Shown here piece by piece: positions 47,511 to 57,504 of a DNA stretch of 64,000 nucleotides. This DNA is from Cubamyces lactineus (lineage: Eukaryota; Basidiomycota; Agaricomycetes; Polyporales; Polyporaceae), in contig JACDTU010000017.1 of the NCBI GenBank assembly GCA_022376465.1, positions 372,001-436,000 of the forward strand, read 5' to 3'. Within the stretch, counting starts at the first letter, position 1. Every line of letters begins with the position of its first letter. The notes beneath the pieces are model-generated. The model ran no database searches, was not told where the DNA came from, and saw only the letters and a program-made list of their open reading frames with translations. A program made the position numbers and the translations under genes.

Positions 47511-50500
47511 TCATGCGCGGACCTCCCCCTCAGCAGCTACCACTTCCGCCCGAGGTTCCGCGTCCGCGTCCGCAGAAGTGGAGTTGGACCCGGTGTAGAG
47601 CGATTCGCCCGCAGCGGCGTTCAGCTGCGCCGCCATCAGGTGCCGGAACCTAGAGTCCTTCTTGTTGATCTGCAACACCACGGTCAGACGTCGATCTTTC
47701 TGCACTGCATGCATAACCGAGTGTAAGCAGACGCACCAGCTCGCGATACGTTCCCGTCTCCGTAATTCGCCCGTCTACCCACACGAACAACAACACCAAT
47801 CAGCCCAAACCACACCCCGACCGCACCAGGATACACGACCCACGCACCTTCGAGCACGACAATCCGCTCCGCGCGCGCGATCGTCGACAGCCGGTGCGCA
47901 ACGATCAGGCACGTCGTCTGCCTACCCCGGAGGATCTTGTCGATCGCGTCGTTCACGCGGTGCTCCGACGTCGCGTCCAGCGAGCTCGTCGCCTCGTCCA
48001 GCGCGAGGATCGCGGGCTTCTTCAGGAGCGCGCGCGCGATTGCCAGTCGTTGGCGTTGCCCGCCGCTGAGGCTCGCGCGGCCGACTGTCGGGTGAGTCGG
48101 GTGAGGAGAAGGTGAGAAACTTCAAGAAAGGTGTATGAGGATTGGCAGTACGTACTCTCAGTGTCGAACCCGTGCGGCATGCCCCAGACGAACTCGCAGT
48201 TCGCCTGGCGCGCGGCAGCCTCGATCTGCTCGCGAGTCACGTCTGGGTTTCCGTACGCGATGTTTGACGCTATCGTTCCCGTAAACAAGATGGGGTCCTG
48301 TAAGCCAAACTCATCAGTACGAGTCTATCGCCGGAATGTATCAAGCGCGAGACCTGAGGAACAACGCCGATGATGTTGCGCCATGACGAGGGCTTGAACT
48401 CGCGAATGTCTATAACTTCGTGAGTGGTCTTATTCTGTTAGGGATGTCGAAAAGCGCGTACCTTGGCCGTCAAAAGTCACCTTGCCCTTGATCGGATCGT
48501 AATACCTCATGAGAAGCGCATTGATCGAGCTCTTCCCGCTCCCGCTCTGTCCTCTGCGTCCAACCCTCCAAGTCAGCTGCGCCCCAACCCCCGTAGTCAA
48601 GTTTACTCACACGACGGCAACGCTCTCGCCCATACCAATCTCGAGGTTCAAGTCCTTCAAGATCTGCACGTTCTGCCGACTCGGATACTCGAACCAGACA
48701 TGCTCGAAGCGGATGGGTCCGCGCCGCGCCGGGTCGACTTCGAGGCCCGTGTCGGGCGGGATCGCGGGTTTGCGGTCGAGCAGGTCGAAGATGCGCACGC
48801 CCGCGCCGACGCCGCGCATGATGGACGACTAAGGCGTGATTTGCAAGGTGAGATATGCGGGGCTCGGGCATGGGGCTAGGGGAGCACTTACGAAGAAGGA
48901 TCTGGTATGAGAGGTAAGTTTGAGTGATATGTTACATTGAAAGGGGTGGAATATAGACTGACGTGAGCATCTGGAGACCGCTCCCGACGTAGACCGTGTA
49001 CAGCAGCAGGCTCGTCAAATCGCCCACCGTGATCGCGCCTTTGCTCACAAGCGTACCGCCTGAGGAAATACCCGCATCCTCAGCAATCCTACGTGTGAAG
49101 AAGACCCCTACAGAGTGAACCGGCGCTCACCATAACCAAGCAAAGCGAGCAAGGTGACGTTGCCGCTCCAGCCCGTCGCGCCAAAGAAGATGCCGCTCGC
49201 GATCGCCTCCTTGCGCGCGAGCGTCAGGACGTTCGTCACCTTCTGGTGGAACTTCTCCTGCTCCTGCGGGGCGGCATTGAATGCTTGCACCGTCCGAAGA
49301 GCCGAGAGTGCCTCTTGCGCGACCTGGTCAGGTTCTCAGTGAGTATTCTTGTACGTAGTGTGCGATATTTTAGGAACCTTGGTCATGTCACCGAGCGCCT
49401 CCTGGGTCCGGTTCGAAAGCTTCTTGAGGTACCGACCGTAAAATACCTACTAGCACCGGGAATGAGTAGCTGTATGCACTCCCGGTATGCCTTACGTACC
49501 GCGCCGAGAGAGACGGGAGGCACTACCGTCAGCATAAGCAATGTCAGCGTGGGCGAGATGTAGAACATCGCTCCCACTAAAATACAGTCAGCGAGCAATT
49601 GCATTCATCGGGCAAACCGCACTCACATCCGGCAGATGCCATGACTATTGACCGAAGGCCGTCCGAGAGGTTCTGTGTTACACTGGCGTCCAGGTAATAA
49701 GTCAGTACGAAGGCGTTCTGTTTATCGCGGCGCGCAGTGCATGTCCGTACCGCGTCGCGCGCCTGTGGCACTAACCTTTCACCGACGATGCTAGAGTCGA
49801 CGCTCAACCTGCTCAGAACGTCGCCCTCTCCCTTCTCCACGAATTCGACCTCTTGCCGGAGAGCCGCCGCGTACGTGCGTTCCCGCAGGCGTGCGACAAT
49901 GCGCTGGCCTAGCGTGCTTCCCGTTCACATCGCTGCGTGTACGCTGATTGGTGTGCACGTACCTGAGAGCCTCATGAGCATGGCGCGCCCAGCGTTCGCG
50001 ACAGCGCCAGTCGTGAAGAGGAGCAGCAAAACAGCAGAGGCTTGACCAAGTGATAGACCGAAAGGGATTTGCTACGCGCAACCCATCCATGTAAGGGACG
50101 CGTGGGAGGAATGGAGTGAGGAAGGCGGGTACGCACTGGTGTGGGGCTCGTGAAGAAGTCGATGAGCTTTCCGATGGTGAACGGTACGCTCATGGAGACA
50201 GCGCTGGACACCATGAGCAACCCAATGGCAATTCCGAGGGGTTTGCGCTCCGGCTTGGCGAGCGCGACGATCTTCCGAAAAGAGGATGCACTCTTGGTGG
50301 TGTCCTGCGCGTCTGCGGGTAGCAGTCTGCTCCATAGCGACTTCTTCGGTGAGGAAGTAGGCTTATTTGACGACGAGTCTGACGAAGACGGTGTTGAGCT
50401 GGACGTTGTCGGAGGCGAAGAGCAGCGTGCGGATGAAGAGAACTGTCGGCGTGCCAGGGCTAGCAGCGGGGACTCAGGCGGACATGGCGGGCTGGAGACG

Positions 50501-50577
50501 TGTCGGGCCAGGAGCGCGGGCGGTGAGAGCCGGCGCGTTGGCGCAGCCAGGAGGATGCGCGCACGCAAGACGAGCAT
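47511..50577 (-). CDS. MDL1: Mitochondrial ABC half-transporter (MDL1/MDL2, ABCB10 type)
   Basis: Inner-membrane half-transporter with one membrane domain and one ATPase domain; yeast Mdl1 exports peptides from the matrix. ATG at 50577 starts an Arg/Ser/Ala-rich presequence ([12 protein letters not shown]), then a Ser-rich linker and [20 protein letters not shown] leading into membrane helices. Later landmarks are [38 protein letters not shown], a cytosolic-loop-like [20 protein letters not shown] and [20 protein letters not shown]. The ATPase has a Walker A GQSGSGKS that follows an intron, [20 protein letters not shown], signature LSGGQRQR, Walker [13 protein letters not shown] and switch VAHRLST. 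The C-terminus is Ala/Glu-rich and polar. The gene is cut by roughly ten or more short introns. Assignment to MDL1 versus MDL2 is not certain. Confidence 0.9.
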
Positions 50578-50875
50578 GGTAGAGGGCCGTCCAGCGCGCC
50601 AGTGGGGTCGTCGTCGGTGGTGAGAAGAAAGAGTGCGAGGTCCTCTGCCTCTCTCGCCCACTGCGTCATCCACATCCCGTCCCGAAGCCGAACACGTGAT
50701 CCCCGTCCTCAACCGTACTGGTACATCGACTGGCTGCACGCTTCCAGTAGCCCACCACCACTCTCTTCTGCTCTCTACTATCAGGGCTGCACTAGCGTAT
50801 CGTGTACTCAAGCTTACTCTGTGGCTCGGAAGGATTCTAGTCAAGTGAAGGTAGCCGCGTCCGTTCGGGACTAGA
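50578..50875. promoter_or_regulatory. Shared bidirectional promoter of two mitochondrial genes
   Basis: 298 bases between the divergent ATGs of the MDL-type transporter and the GEP4-type phosphatase. Both products act at the mitochondrial inner membrane, so shared control would make sense but is inferred. Confidence 0.5.
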
Positions 50876-51964
50876 ATGCCGTTCAACCTGCCAGGCGTGC
50901 TCGTGCCAATACACCTCCTAGTCCACCCTCGGCTAGTTCTCCCAGGCATTGTCGTAAGAGGTCTGTGACTATATAATTGCTAAATTCCGCCTACGCGGCA
51001 GATTACTCAGGTGATGTCGGCCTGTTGCTGACCTCGAGCGCCAGGAAGACATCCGCCAGCTCGACTTCCCTGCTCTCTACAAGGCAGGCTACCGGGGCGC
51101 TGTTTTCGATAAGGACAACTGTTTGGTGAGTCTAAGTGCTTGAACTGTCTTATGATTGTGAGGATTCTCATTCGGGTACAGACTATTCCTCATGAAGACC
51201 GACTGGTACCAGAGCTAGCAGTAAGCCCAAGTCTGCACAACCGCCTTCATTTGTCCGAAGCTAAACTGCACCCCAGGAAGCTTGGCGAGAATGTCGAGAG
51301 ACGTTCGGACCCGGGAACGTCTTGATCGTCAGCAACACGGCCGGCTCGCATCTAGATGCCAGTAGTATCGAGGTGCGTGTGTAGTCATATTCATCGTCTA
51401 GTGACGATCATCCAATGCAGTGACATCACACAGGCAGAATCCGTATCCCACCACCTCTCCGCGCCCGTACTACGGCACAGCTCCCTCAAGCCGTCATACG
51501 CATGCATAAAATCCATCCGGGCCTACTTCGCGTCCCTCCCCCGGCCCGTGCGCGACGAGGAGCTCATCGTCGTCGGGGACCGCCTCCTCACCGACGTCGT
51601 CATGGCCAACCGCATGTCCCGACGCGCGTCTTCCCCCTCACTCCCTCACTCAGGCGGCGCCACCGCCGAAAAGACTGAAAAGAGTAGGCTGCTGGAAGAC
51701 GACGGCGTCCTAGCGCGTCCGGGGCGCGTGGGTCCCCTGGCGGTGTGGACGGAAGGCTTGTGGAAGAGGGAGAACCTCGCGCTGAGGGCGCTCGAGCGCG
51801 GGTTGCTGAAGGGCGTTGAGCGGTGGGTGCTGCAGCCGCAGGAGGAGGCGTGGCGCGACAGCTTGCAGCATCGGTTTGTTAGGCCGTTGCCGGTGAAGGA
51901 GGACGTGGTTGTGAAGGAGGGATGGGTGAGGAGGTTGGTGCGGAGATTCAGCTCCAGGAGCTGA
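50876..51964 (+). CDS. GEP4: Mitochondrial phosphatidylglycerophosphatase, GEP4 type
   Basis: HAD-superfamily phosphatase that converts phosphatidylglycerophosphate to phosphatidylglycerol for cardiolipin synthesis at the matrix face of the inner membrane. Five exons: 50876-50953, 51045-51125, 51182-51220, 51277-51372 and 51434-51964, all GT-AG and phase 0. Start MPFNLPGVLVPIHLLVHPRL is the usual apolar N-terminus of this family. HAD motif I is AVFDKDNCL, motif II is VLIVSNTAGSHLD, then VLRHSSLKPS holds the lysine, and motif IV is IVVGDRLLTDVVMANRM. The tail beyond motif IV is longer and more polar than yeast Gep4 as I remember it, with an insert rich in Ser and Glu. All catalytic residues are present. 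Confidence 0.9.
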
Positions 51965-52400
51965 AGACTACCTATATCCCCCATGTGCAGCGGATAGGTG
52001 TCCGCGTCGTCGAGGGCTGCTGCGTGACGGTGTGGTGTTACTAACTTACTCCCCGCTCAATACTAGAGTATGGTTCAGATTTTACTGCATCCTGGCCTGC
52101 GCCTATGTGAAGAGGCCTTTCAGCTTAGGTATTTGTCGTACCACAAGGTTTAAGCCTGACAGGCCTTTTCTAGCTCGAGCCCAGGACTGTGCTGTGCACC
52201 ATCAGGCTGTAGCTATCATGCAACCCCAAGACGGCTATTGTGAGTCATATAGTATGGCACGTTTCTATTTCAAGCTCAAAAACCCAAATCTTTGAATTGG
52301 TTCGTTGGTGGTACATATCAATGCGGACGACGATTGAGCTTCCCTCTCAGCGTTGACAAGCGACGCTGCCCACCCAGACTCCCAACCTTATCCCTCCACC
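51965..52400. other. Convergent intergenic spacer
   Basis: Between the ends of the GEP4-type gene (+) and YCII copy 3 (-). No gene supported. Confidence 0.4.
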
Positions 52401-52924
52401 CTAATCGAACTTCGCCTCCGGCATGACGATATACGCCGGCTGAATTGTGACCCTCTCACGGTCCCACTACGCGCACCCAACGCAAACAGCCACCGAGTCA
52501 AGTCAGGCTCTCTCCACACACGCGATCAAGCAGCACTTACCACCTCGCCAGACGTCCAGAACACGTCCTCCCTGATGATCGCCCACACCTCGTCGACGCT
52601 CTCCGCCTTCACGATAATGAACCCCCCACACGTCTTCTCCGCTGCGCCCGCGTCTGTCGCCCGCACGTCTTGTGGCAGGAGCGCCCCGCCCATCCCTGTC
52701 CGAGTTCGCGCGGTCCCGTGTCAGCATTCGACTTCTCCAGGCTGATGCTGGTGCTAGGGGATTGCAAGGGAGGGGGGGGGGGGGCGAGACTCACTGATCA
52801 CGCCGCTCTGCCAGAGCTGCCGGCCGCGCTCCATGTGCGCGGGGAAGTGCTTTTCGCGCTGGGCGTCCGGCTTGTCTGGCGCGTATACGAGGAAGAAGTT
52901 GTGCTTCGCGACCCCGAGTGACAT
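52401..52924 (-). CDS. YCII-domain protein, copy 3 (116 aa)
   Basis: Exons 52924-52795, 52695-52541 and 52466-52401 join in phase to 116 residues. Marks are FFLVYAPDKPDAQREKH, MERGRQLW, MGGALLPQDV, CGGFIIVKAESVDEVW, VFWTSGEV and the last exon WDRERVTIQPAYI. Exon 2 (155 bases) and exon 3 (66 bases) have exactly the lengths seen in copy 4 next door, showing a recent tandem duplication. Intron 1 holds a run of 13 C on the coding strand, and an 11-copy heptamer repeat lies about 50 bases before the ATG. The final exon start was chosen because it gives the conserved WD(R/K)E motif. Function unknown. Confidence 0.88.
52772..52784 (+). repeat. G13 homopolymer run
   Basis: Thirteen consecutive G lie inside intron 1 of YCII copy 3, about 10 bases from its splice donor. 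Length polymorphism or sequencing error is likely here. Confidence 0.8.
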
Positions 52925-52973
52925 GCTGGCTGTTTCTCTCGACGGAATCGTTCGGTGGAATGGGAGTGGTTGG

Positions 52974-53050
52974 AAGTGGGAAGTGGGAAGTGGGAAGTGG
53001 GAAGTGGGAAGTGGGAAGTGGGAAGTGGGAAGTGGGAAGTGGGAAGTGGG
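52974..53050 (+). repeat. Heptamer minisatellite, 11 perfect copies
   Basis: AAGTGGG is repeated eleven times without a mismatch. It begins 50 bases upstream of the start codon of YCII copy 3, so on that gene's coding strand it is a CCCACTT tract in the promoter or 5' leader. The plus-strand frames through it are repeat artefacts. Confidence 0.95.
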
Positions 53051-53697
53051 ACGGTTGTTGTAGGTCAGTATGTGCTGGTCAGTATCGAGCTGAACTCGCA
53101 GCAGCTATATACGCTCGTCGTACTGCGCACCGGCCATAGACGTTGGTGTGGCAGCTGAAGGCGGCGTGCAGGTTCACGCGCGGAACGAGTCTGCCGCGCT
53201 GGTAGGCGCGGGCTCGCTCCTCCTGATTTACAGCAGGTAGGGGAGCCGCCTTTTGGTATCGGTATCTACTGACCATCCCTCTCTGCTCTTCTACACAAAC
53301 GGGACTCGAAAGCGCAAGGTATGAATATACCGCTTTCGTCCAGACATGTTCTGATTGGTTTTCAGCGCATACTCGGACGTCGATGGAAGTCAGGATTCAG
53401 TGGTGGACACGAAGTACGCGGCTCTGCGCCTCGACGCGAGTTGTTCGCGGCTCTTCGAGCGCGCTGCGCATATCGGGGCCGTCTCGCCAGGCTGCATGAG
53501 CTTGACGCATGACTCGGTGATTCATTGGCGCTTGCCACTAACGCGGACGCGGAGGAAGTCGTGAGTCGGTCATGTCTATGTCGCCGTTGGGGCCCGAGCT
53601 CGATATACTCCTCGTTTCATACAGATGGACATTTGCGCTACGGAATTCCTTCCCCGTGCTACCCATATTTTGACGCCCGACGAAACGATACCCTCCT
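53051..53697. other. Spacer between tandem YCII copies
   Basis: A TATATA-type element lies near 53105-53110 on the minus strand, about 180 bases before YCII copy 3. Otherwise no gene. Confidence 0.35.
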
Positions 53698-54220
53698 TCA
53701 CTCGAACCTGACGTCCTGGAGGGCGAGGAAAGCGGGCTTTACGATGATCTTGCTGCGGTCCCACTACCCATGTGCCACTCAGCCCATCCCCATGCCAGAC
53801 GAGTTTAGGTATCAACACTCACCACCTCGCCGGAGGTGTAGAACACATCCTTCTTGACCTGCGCCCAGACGTCGTCGATGCTCTCGCCTTGTACGATGAT
53901 GAACTAGCCGTCGATCTTGTCGCGGGCGTCGGCGTCGGTCGTCTTCGCGTCTGGGGTCAGCAGCCCGCCGCCGATCCCTGGTTGAGAGATGTTCGGTCAG
54001 ACTTGAGCACAGTGCGCACTGCGCCGCGGGTGCCAACTGCCGCCGCCGACTCGGACGAGAGGTAGGCCGATGCACATGACTTACTGATGGTGCCATCCTT
54101 CAATAGCGGCGTGTTCTGCACCATGTGCACCGCGAGGTGTTTCGCGCGCTGCGCGTTGGGGACGTCCGGGGCGTATACAAAGAAGTAGTTCTTTGTGAGC
54201 TTGGGGAGTTCCGCGGCCAT
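53698..54220 (-). pseudogene. YCII-domain gene, copy 4, with in-frame stop codon
   Basis: Exons 54220-54085, 53977-53823 and 53763-53698 align base-for-base in length with copy 3 (155 and 66 bases for the last two) and keep GT-AG ends and phase. The protein starts with TKNYFFVYAPDVPNAQRAKH and later has GGGLLTPDAKTTDADA, FIIVQGESIDDVWAQVKKD, VFYTSGEV and WDRSKIIVKPAF. Codon 70 of 119 is TAG (53906-53904), at the point where the copies read G or S before the conserved F-I-I. Everything after it is intact and conserved, so the lesion is recent, is a sequencing error, or is tolerated. A TATATAA lies about 100 bases upstream. Confidence 0.85.
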
Positions 54221-55285
54221 TTTATTTCGTGTGCGATGTGCTCCTGCTCAGTGTGGTCGGACGATGAAAGATGTCGAAGAGGTGCGTTGCGTGTGCTTGC
54301 AAAGTTACATGGAGGGTAGCTTATATACGTTCGCAGTGCCCGCCCGATTCCGCCTGTATAGGCGCTCAAAGCAGAACCTCTTGGATAGTCTACGCGGTGT
54401 AAGTCCGTCCGAGATGTAATTCGGCACCGGGGCCGTCTCTGAGGTCGTTGTGCTAATTGAGCTTGGTCAGCGTTTCAAGCTGGACCTTCGGGACTCACTT
54501 ACTCATATACCGACTCGGGATTTACTCCACCTAGTCCTGTCGCATTGCCAACATCGGGGTAGTACTACTAGGGGCAAGTAAGTAAGTAGAGGTGAGTGTA
54601 CGTGGGCCCCACTCCTGGAGAGTACACAGACTCGGCCGAGCTTTGCGAGTGGCTAGCCGCGCCTCTTGGCTCACCAGATTTTGTCATTACGCTGGTGTTG
54701 TCCGTGATGCTGCATGTCGTGATCCTCGGCAAAGAGGCGTTCTATTCTCACTCTCGCCGTAGCGGGACGATGTGACTCGTACCGTACTCTTCCTCTTTAG
54801 TAGTACGTGAGATCCCCGAGTACCTTGCGTGATTCTCCGACCCTCCTGCCTAAGACCGTCGGATGATGATGCTCTAGTTCAGTCGTGCCGACTCTAGTAT
54901 GTCTCTGGCCTATGTCATGCAGCCGCGTGCGACGCCGCGCCTCCCACTGAACACGTGGACTTGCGTTAGTTGTGGGTTGAGAGTTATATTGACTTGGGAG
55001 CTGCACAGATTCGGGCGTACCACCGGCGCGCAGATGATGGCCAGCCTCGATCACAGGTGGCTGTGTTCACATGGGGCAGACGGCGCTGCACAAGGAAGGA
55101 CTTCGGACTGCCTTCTGAAGGAGCGTCTCTGCTGCACGCTTCGGGCGCATGGTGTCCGCATGTGCAGTTGCTGCGGTAGCAATGCATATCTCCTGGCAGC
55201 TCAGGGTGGCTCATCTTGCGCTCCTTCAGGTTCCGCCGCTTGCATCCCCCCAGAATCAGTTGCATCCAAGTTCCTCTAAGCCGAC
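54221..55285. other. Gene-poor spacer
   Basis: Contains the promoter of YCII copy 4 on the left and of the coiled-coil gene on the right. No supported gene. Confidence 0.4.
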
Positions 55286-56402
55286 ATGGATTCCACCGCT
55301 GCTGCTAGCTCGATAACCGCGAACGTTATTGATACTTTGAACGAGTCACTTGCTCATTTTCAGGTTAGCATATCATGGGCTGCTCAGAAACGCGACTAGG
55401 TCCGGTGGCTGATCGACATTGATCAATAGATGAGCCTAGGATGCCTCAATGAGGACAAGATCAATCAGATCCGCAATGATGGCGACAAGCTCATAGACTC
55501 CCAGGTCAATGAGTATGTGCTTAGATGAGCTCTAATGCATGAAGGAATGTGCTGAGTACTATCCTAGCGTCCGTACGAAGATGGTGAGATCCAACCACGC
55601 CAAGGAGGCTCAACTAGAGGACATCAACAGTAAGTACCCCTGCTCCCATTCTCGACGGCAATCTATCCGTGAGTAACTCACGACATTCATACCCCACAGA
55701 ACTCGTGAAGGACGTCTTCGAAAAGGAGTTGGTGAACCAGTTACAAACCCTTAGTATGTCGCGTATTCTTGTATGCCAGGAATCTCGGAACAATACTCAG
55801 GGTAACAACACCATCACTGCGTGTATAGTTCAGGCTGGAGTATTAGAACACATCGACGATCTCGTCAGGGACGAAGTTCAGGCACGCCTGCCCGACTATA
55901 TGTCAGAAGAACACAAGAAGGAGATGAAACAGCACGAAGAGGAGCTTGCAAGGTTGGAGCGGGAGCTCCACAATTCGTGAGTTTGGGAAGCGCCGCACCG
56001 ATGTCGGCACGTCTCACTGGCAATGGCGCATTCCCCCAGCGAGAGCATGCGTAGAAATGCTGCTCTCATCCCTGGCGATCTGGACGCCGAGATTTCCACC
56101 ATTCTCAATGTCAAGGGCGAGGTACCGAATCAGTTCCCGAGGACTCTAGATCAGTTGTTCCGTATCTCCGGTACGTCCGGACGTTGAATCCACTTTCGTT
56201 TCTGCTTAAGCATGGAACGCATATCTGATCCCATTTGCGCCCCGCATCCCGACGCGTAGAGGACGGCGCTCGGGACCTGCTGAAAGAGTACGACGCTCCC
56301 GTCAACTTGAAGCCGTCCAGGGAGGACAACATCAATGCCATCCTCGACCTTATCGGCGCAAGCAAGATCCGTATGGTGCGGCGTCGCTCATCCTTGCCGT
56401 AG
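55286..56402 (+). CDS. Conserved Agaricomycete coiled-coil protein of unknown function
   Basis: Multi-exon gene. Exon 1 is 55286-55363 (STAAASSITANVIDTLNESL), exon 2 starts near 55434 (MSLGCLNEDKINQIRNDGDK). Later exons give RTKMVRSNHAKEAQLEDIN, ELVKDVFEKELVNQLQTL, then VLEHIDDLVRDEVQARLPDY and MKQHEEELARLERELHNS, followed by LIPGDLDAEISTILNVKGEV and DLLKEYDAPVNLKPSREDN. The whole is predicted mainly helical with a strong charged coiled coil in the middle. I recall proteins of this shape as common, unnamed proteins in Agaricomycete genomes; no function is known to me. The junction near 55515-55565 is uncertain. No signal peptide or membrane segment is seen. Confidence 0.75.
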
Positions 56403-56994
56403 TTGTAGCCTGTGCAGCCCGACTTACCCCGACGTTCCACCGTCTTGTGTGTCGTTCTTCAGGCGTCACCGTTTGGAGGGCCGGCAATCCTTTGTAGCCC
56501 GACGACCGCCGCGCGGGCGAAGGGGGCCGCTGGGCCAAAAATCTAGGAGAGCCGGGCGATGCTCTTTGACTTTTTCGTTGTTGCTCACGAATTGTCGCCT
56601 TTGCATACGAACACGTCAGTCCTCCTTTCATCTACGTGGCTTGGGATTGTTTGTTGTACCAACATTGTGTTGTATCTTTGTCGGACTAGTCATTAGGCGT
56701 GTATAGCATACTGTTTCTTAGCACATGGCCTACATTCCTGAGTGCGAACGTATGCGTCCTCGAAGAGGTATTGATATGGCATAGTATATGGGCGGCTCAA
56801 GACCCAATCAGACGTATGAACCCGATTGACTCGTTATCATCCATCGTATGGTAGTACAAACTACGCAAATAATTACGCATTGCGCGTGCAATTCTCTGCT
56901 CCCCATCTTCTGCAAATATAGCCGCAACAAGGACATTAGCACGCACATTCGCTTGGTTTGGTTTCAAGATACAGTGGCGACTCACCTACACCGT
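56403..56994. other. Convergent intergenic spacer
   Basis: Between the coiled-coil gene (+) and the secreted protein gene (-). No gene seen. Confidence 0.4.
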
Positions 56995-57378
56995 TTACGT
57001 GTAGTTGCATGTCGTGACTGAGCCGTCGTTCTGGTTGATGCCGTTGGTGCAGCACCAGTAGTGCACGCCGCCCGTCTCGACGTTCATGCACGAGTCGTCC
57101 GTGATCCAGAAGTCCGCGCTGATCGTGCGCCCGTCGCCGCCCTCCCAGGTGCTATACCCGTCCGAGCGGCCGACCATCTCGCCGCACGCGAGGTTGAACG
57201 GCCCGCCGATGTACGTGTCCGTGCCGTCGTAGAACTCGGGGTTGTGGATCGGGATGTTGCCGACGCCGCCGGCGAGGTGGCTCGTGTAGCAGGCGATGGT
57301 GCCGCCGGCGCGGACGAAGGGGACAAGGAGCGGGGCGACCGCGAGAAGGGCGAGGGCGCGAAGAGAGGCAGAAGACAT
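56995..57378 (-). CDS. Small secreted Cys-rich protein, second family, copy 1 (127 aa)
   Basis: Single-exon frame of 127 residues from the ATG at 57378. The N-terminal SASLRALALLAVAPLLVPF is a clear signal peptide, cut near FVRAG. The mature protein of about 104 residues has six cysteines, including an adjacent CC pair, with YIGGPFNLACGEMVGRSDGY, WEGGDGRTISADFWITDDS and VETGGVHYWCC. No named domain is recognised. The paralog at 60964 has the same length and cysteine pattern. TATAAAAG lies about 120 bases upstream (57497-57504). It is unrelated in sequence to the secreted pair at 12-15 kb. Confidence 0.85.
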   Translation of the reverse strand: MSSASLRALALLAVAPLLVPFVRAGGTIACYTSHLAGGVGNIPIHNPEFYDGTDTYIGGPFNLACGEMVGRSDGYSTWEGGDGRTISADFWITDDSCMNVETGGVHYWCCTNGINQNDGSVTTCNYT

Positions 57379-57496
57379 GGTGGTGGCGGTGGTTTTGGTG
57401 TTTGGCGATGCCTTGAAGACGATGAGTGCTGGAGTTGTGGTAGACGAGAGGAGAAACGTCGACCTCAAGCTGAGGGATCCCCGAGATACTTCTTCG

Positions 57497-57504
57497 CTTT
57501 TATA
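57497..57504 (-). promoter_or_regulatory. TATA box of secreted-protein gene (57 kb)
   Basis: TATAAAAG on the coding strand, about 120 bases before the ATG at 57378; the paralog at 61347 has the same element at the same distance. Confidence 0.6.

Noticed and set aside
52833..53158. Plus-strand frames with a repeating VGSGKWE peptide
   Set aside because: These are translations of the heptamer array in three frames, which stays open because 7-base units rarely create stops. They overlap the promoter of a real minus-strand gene.
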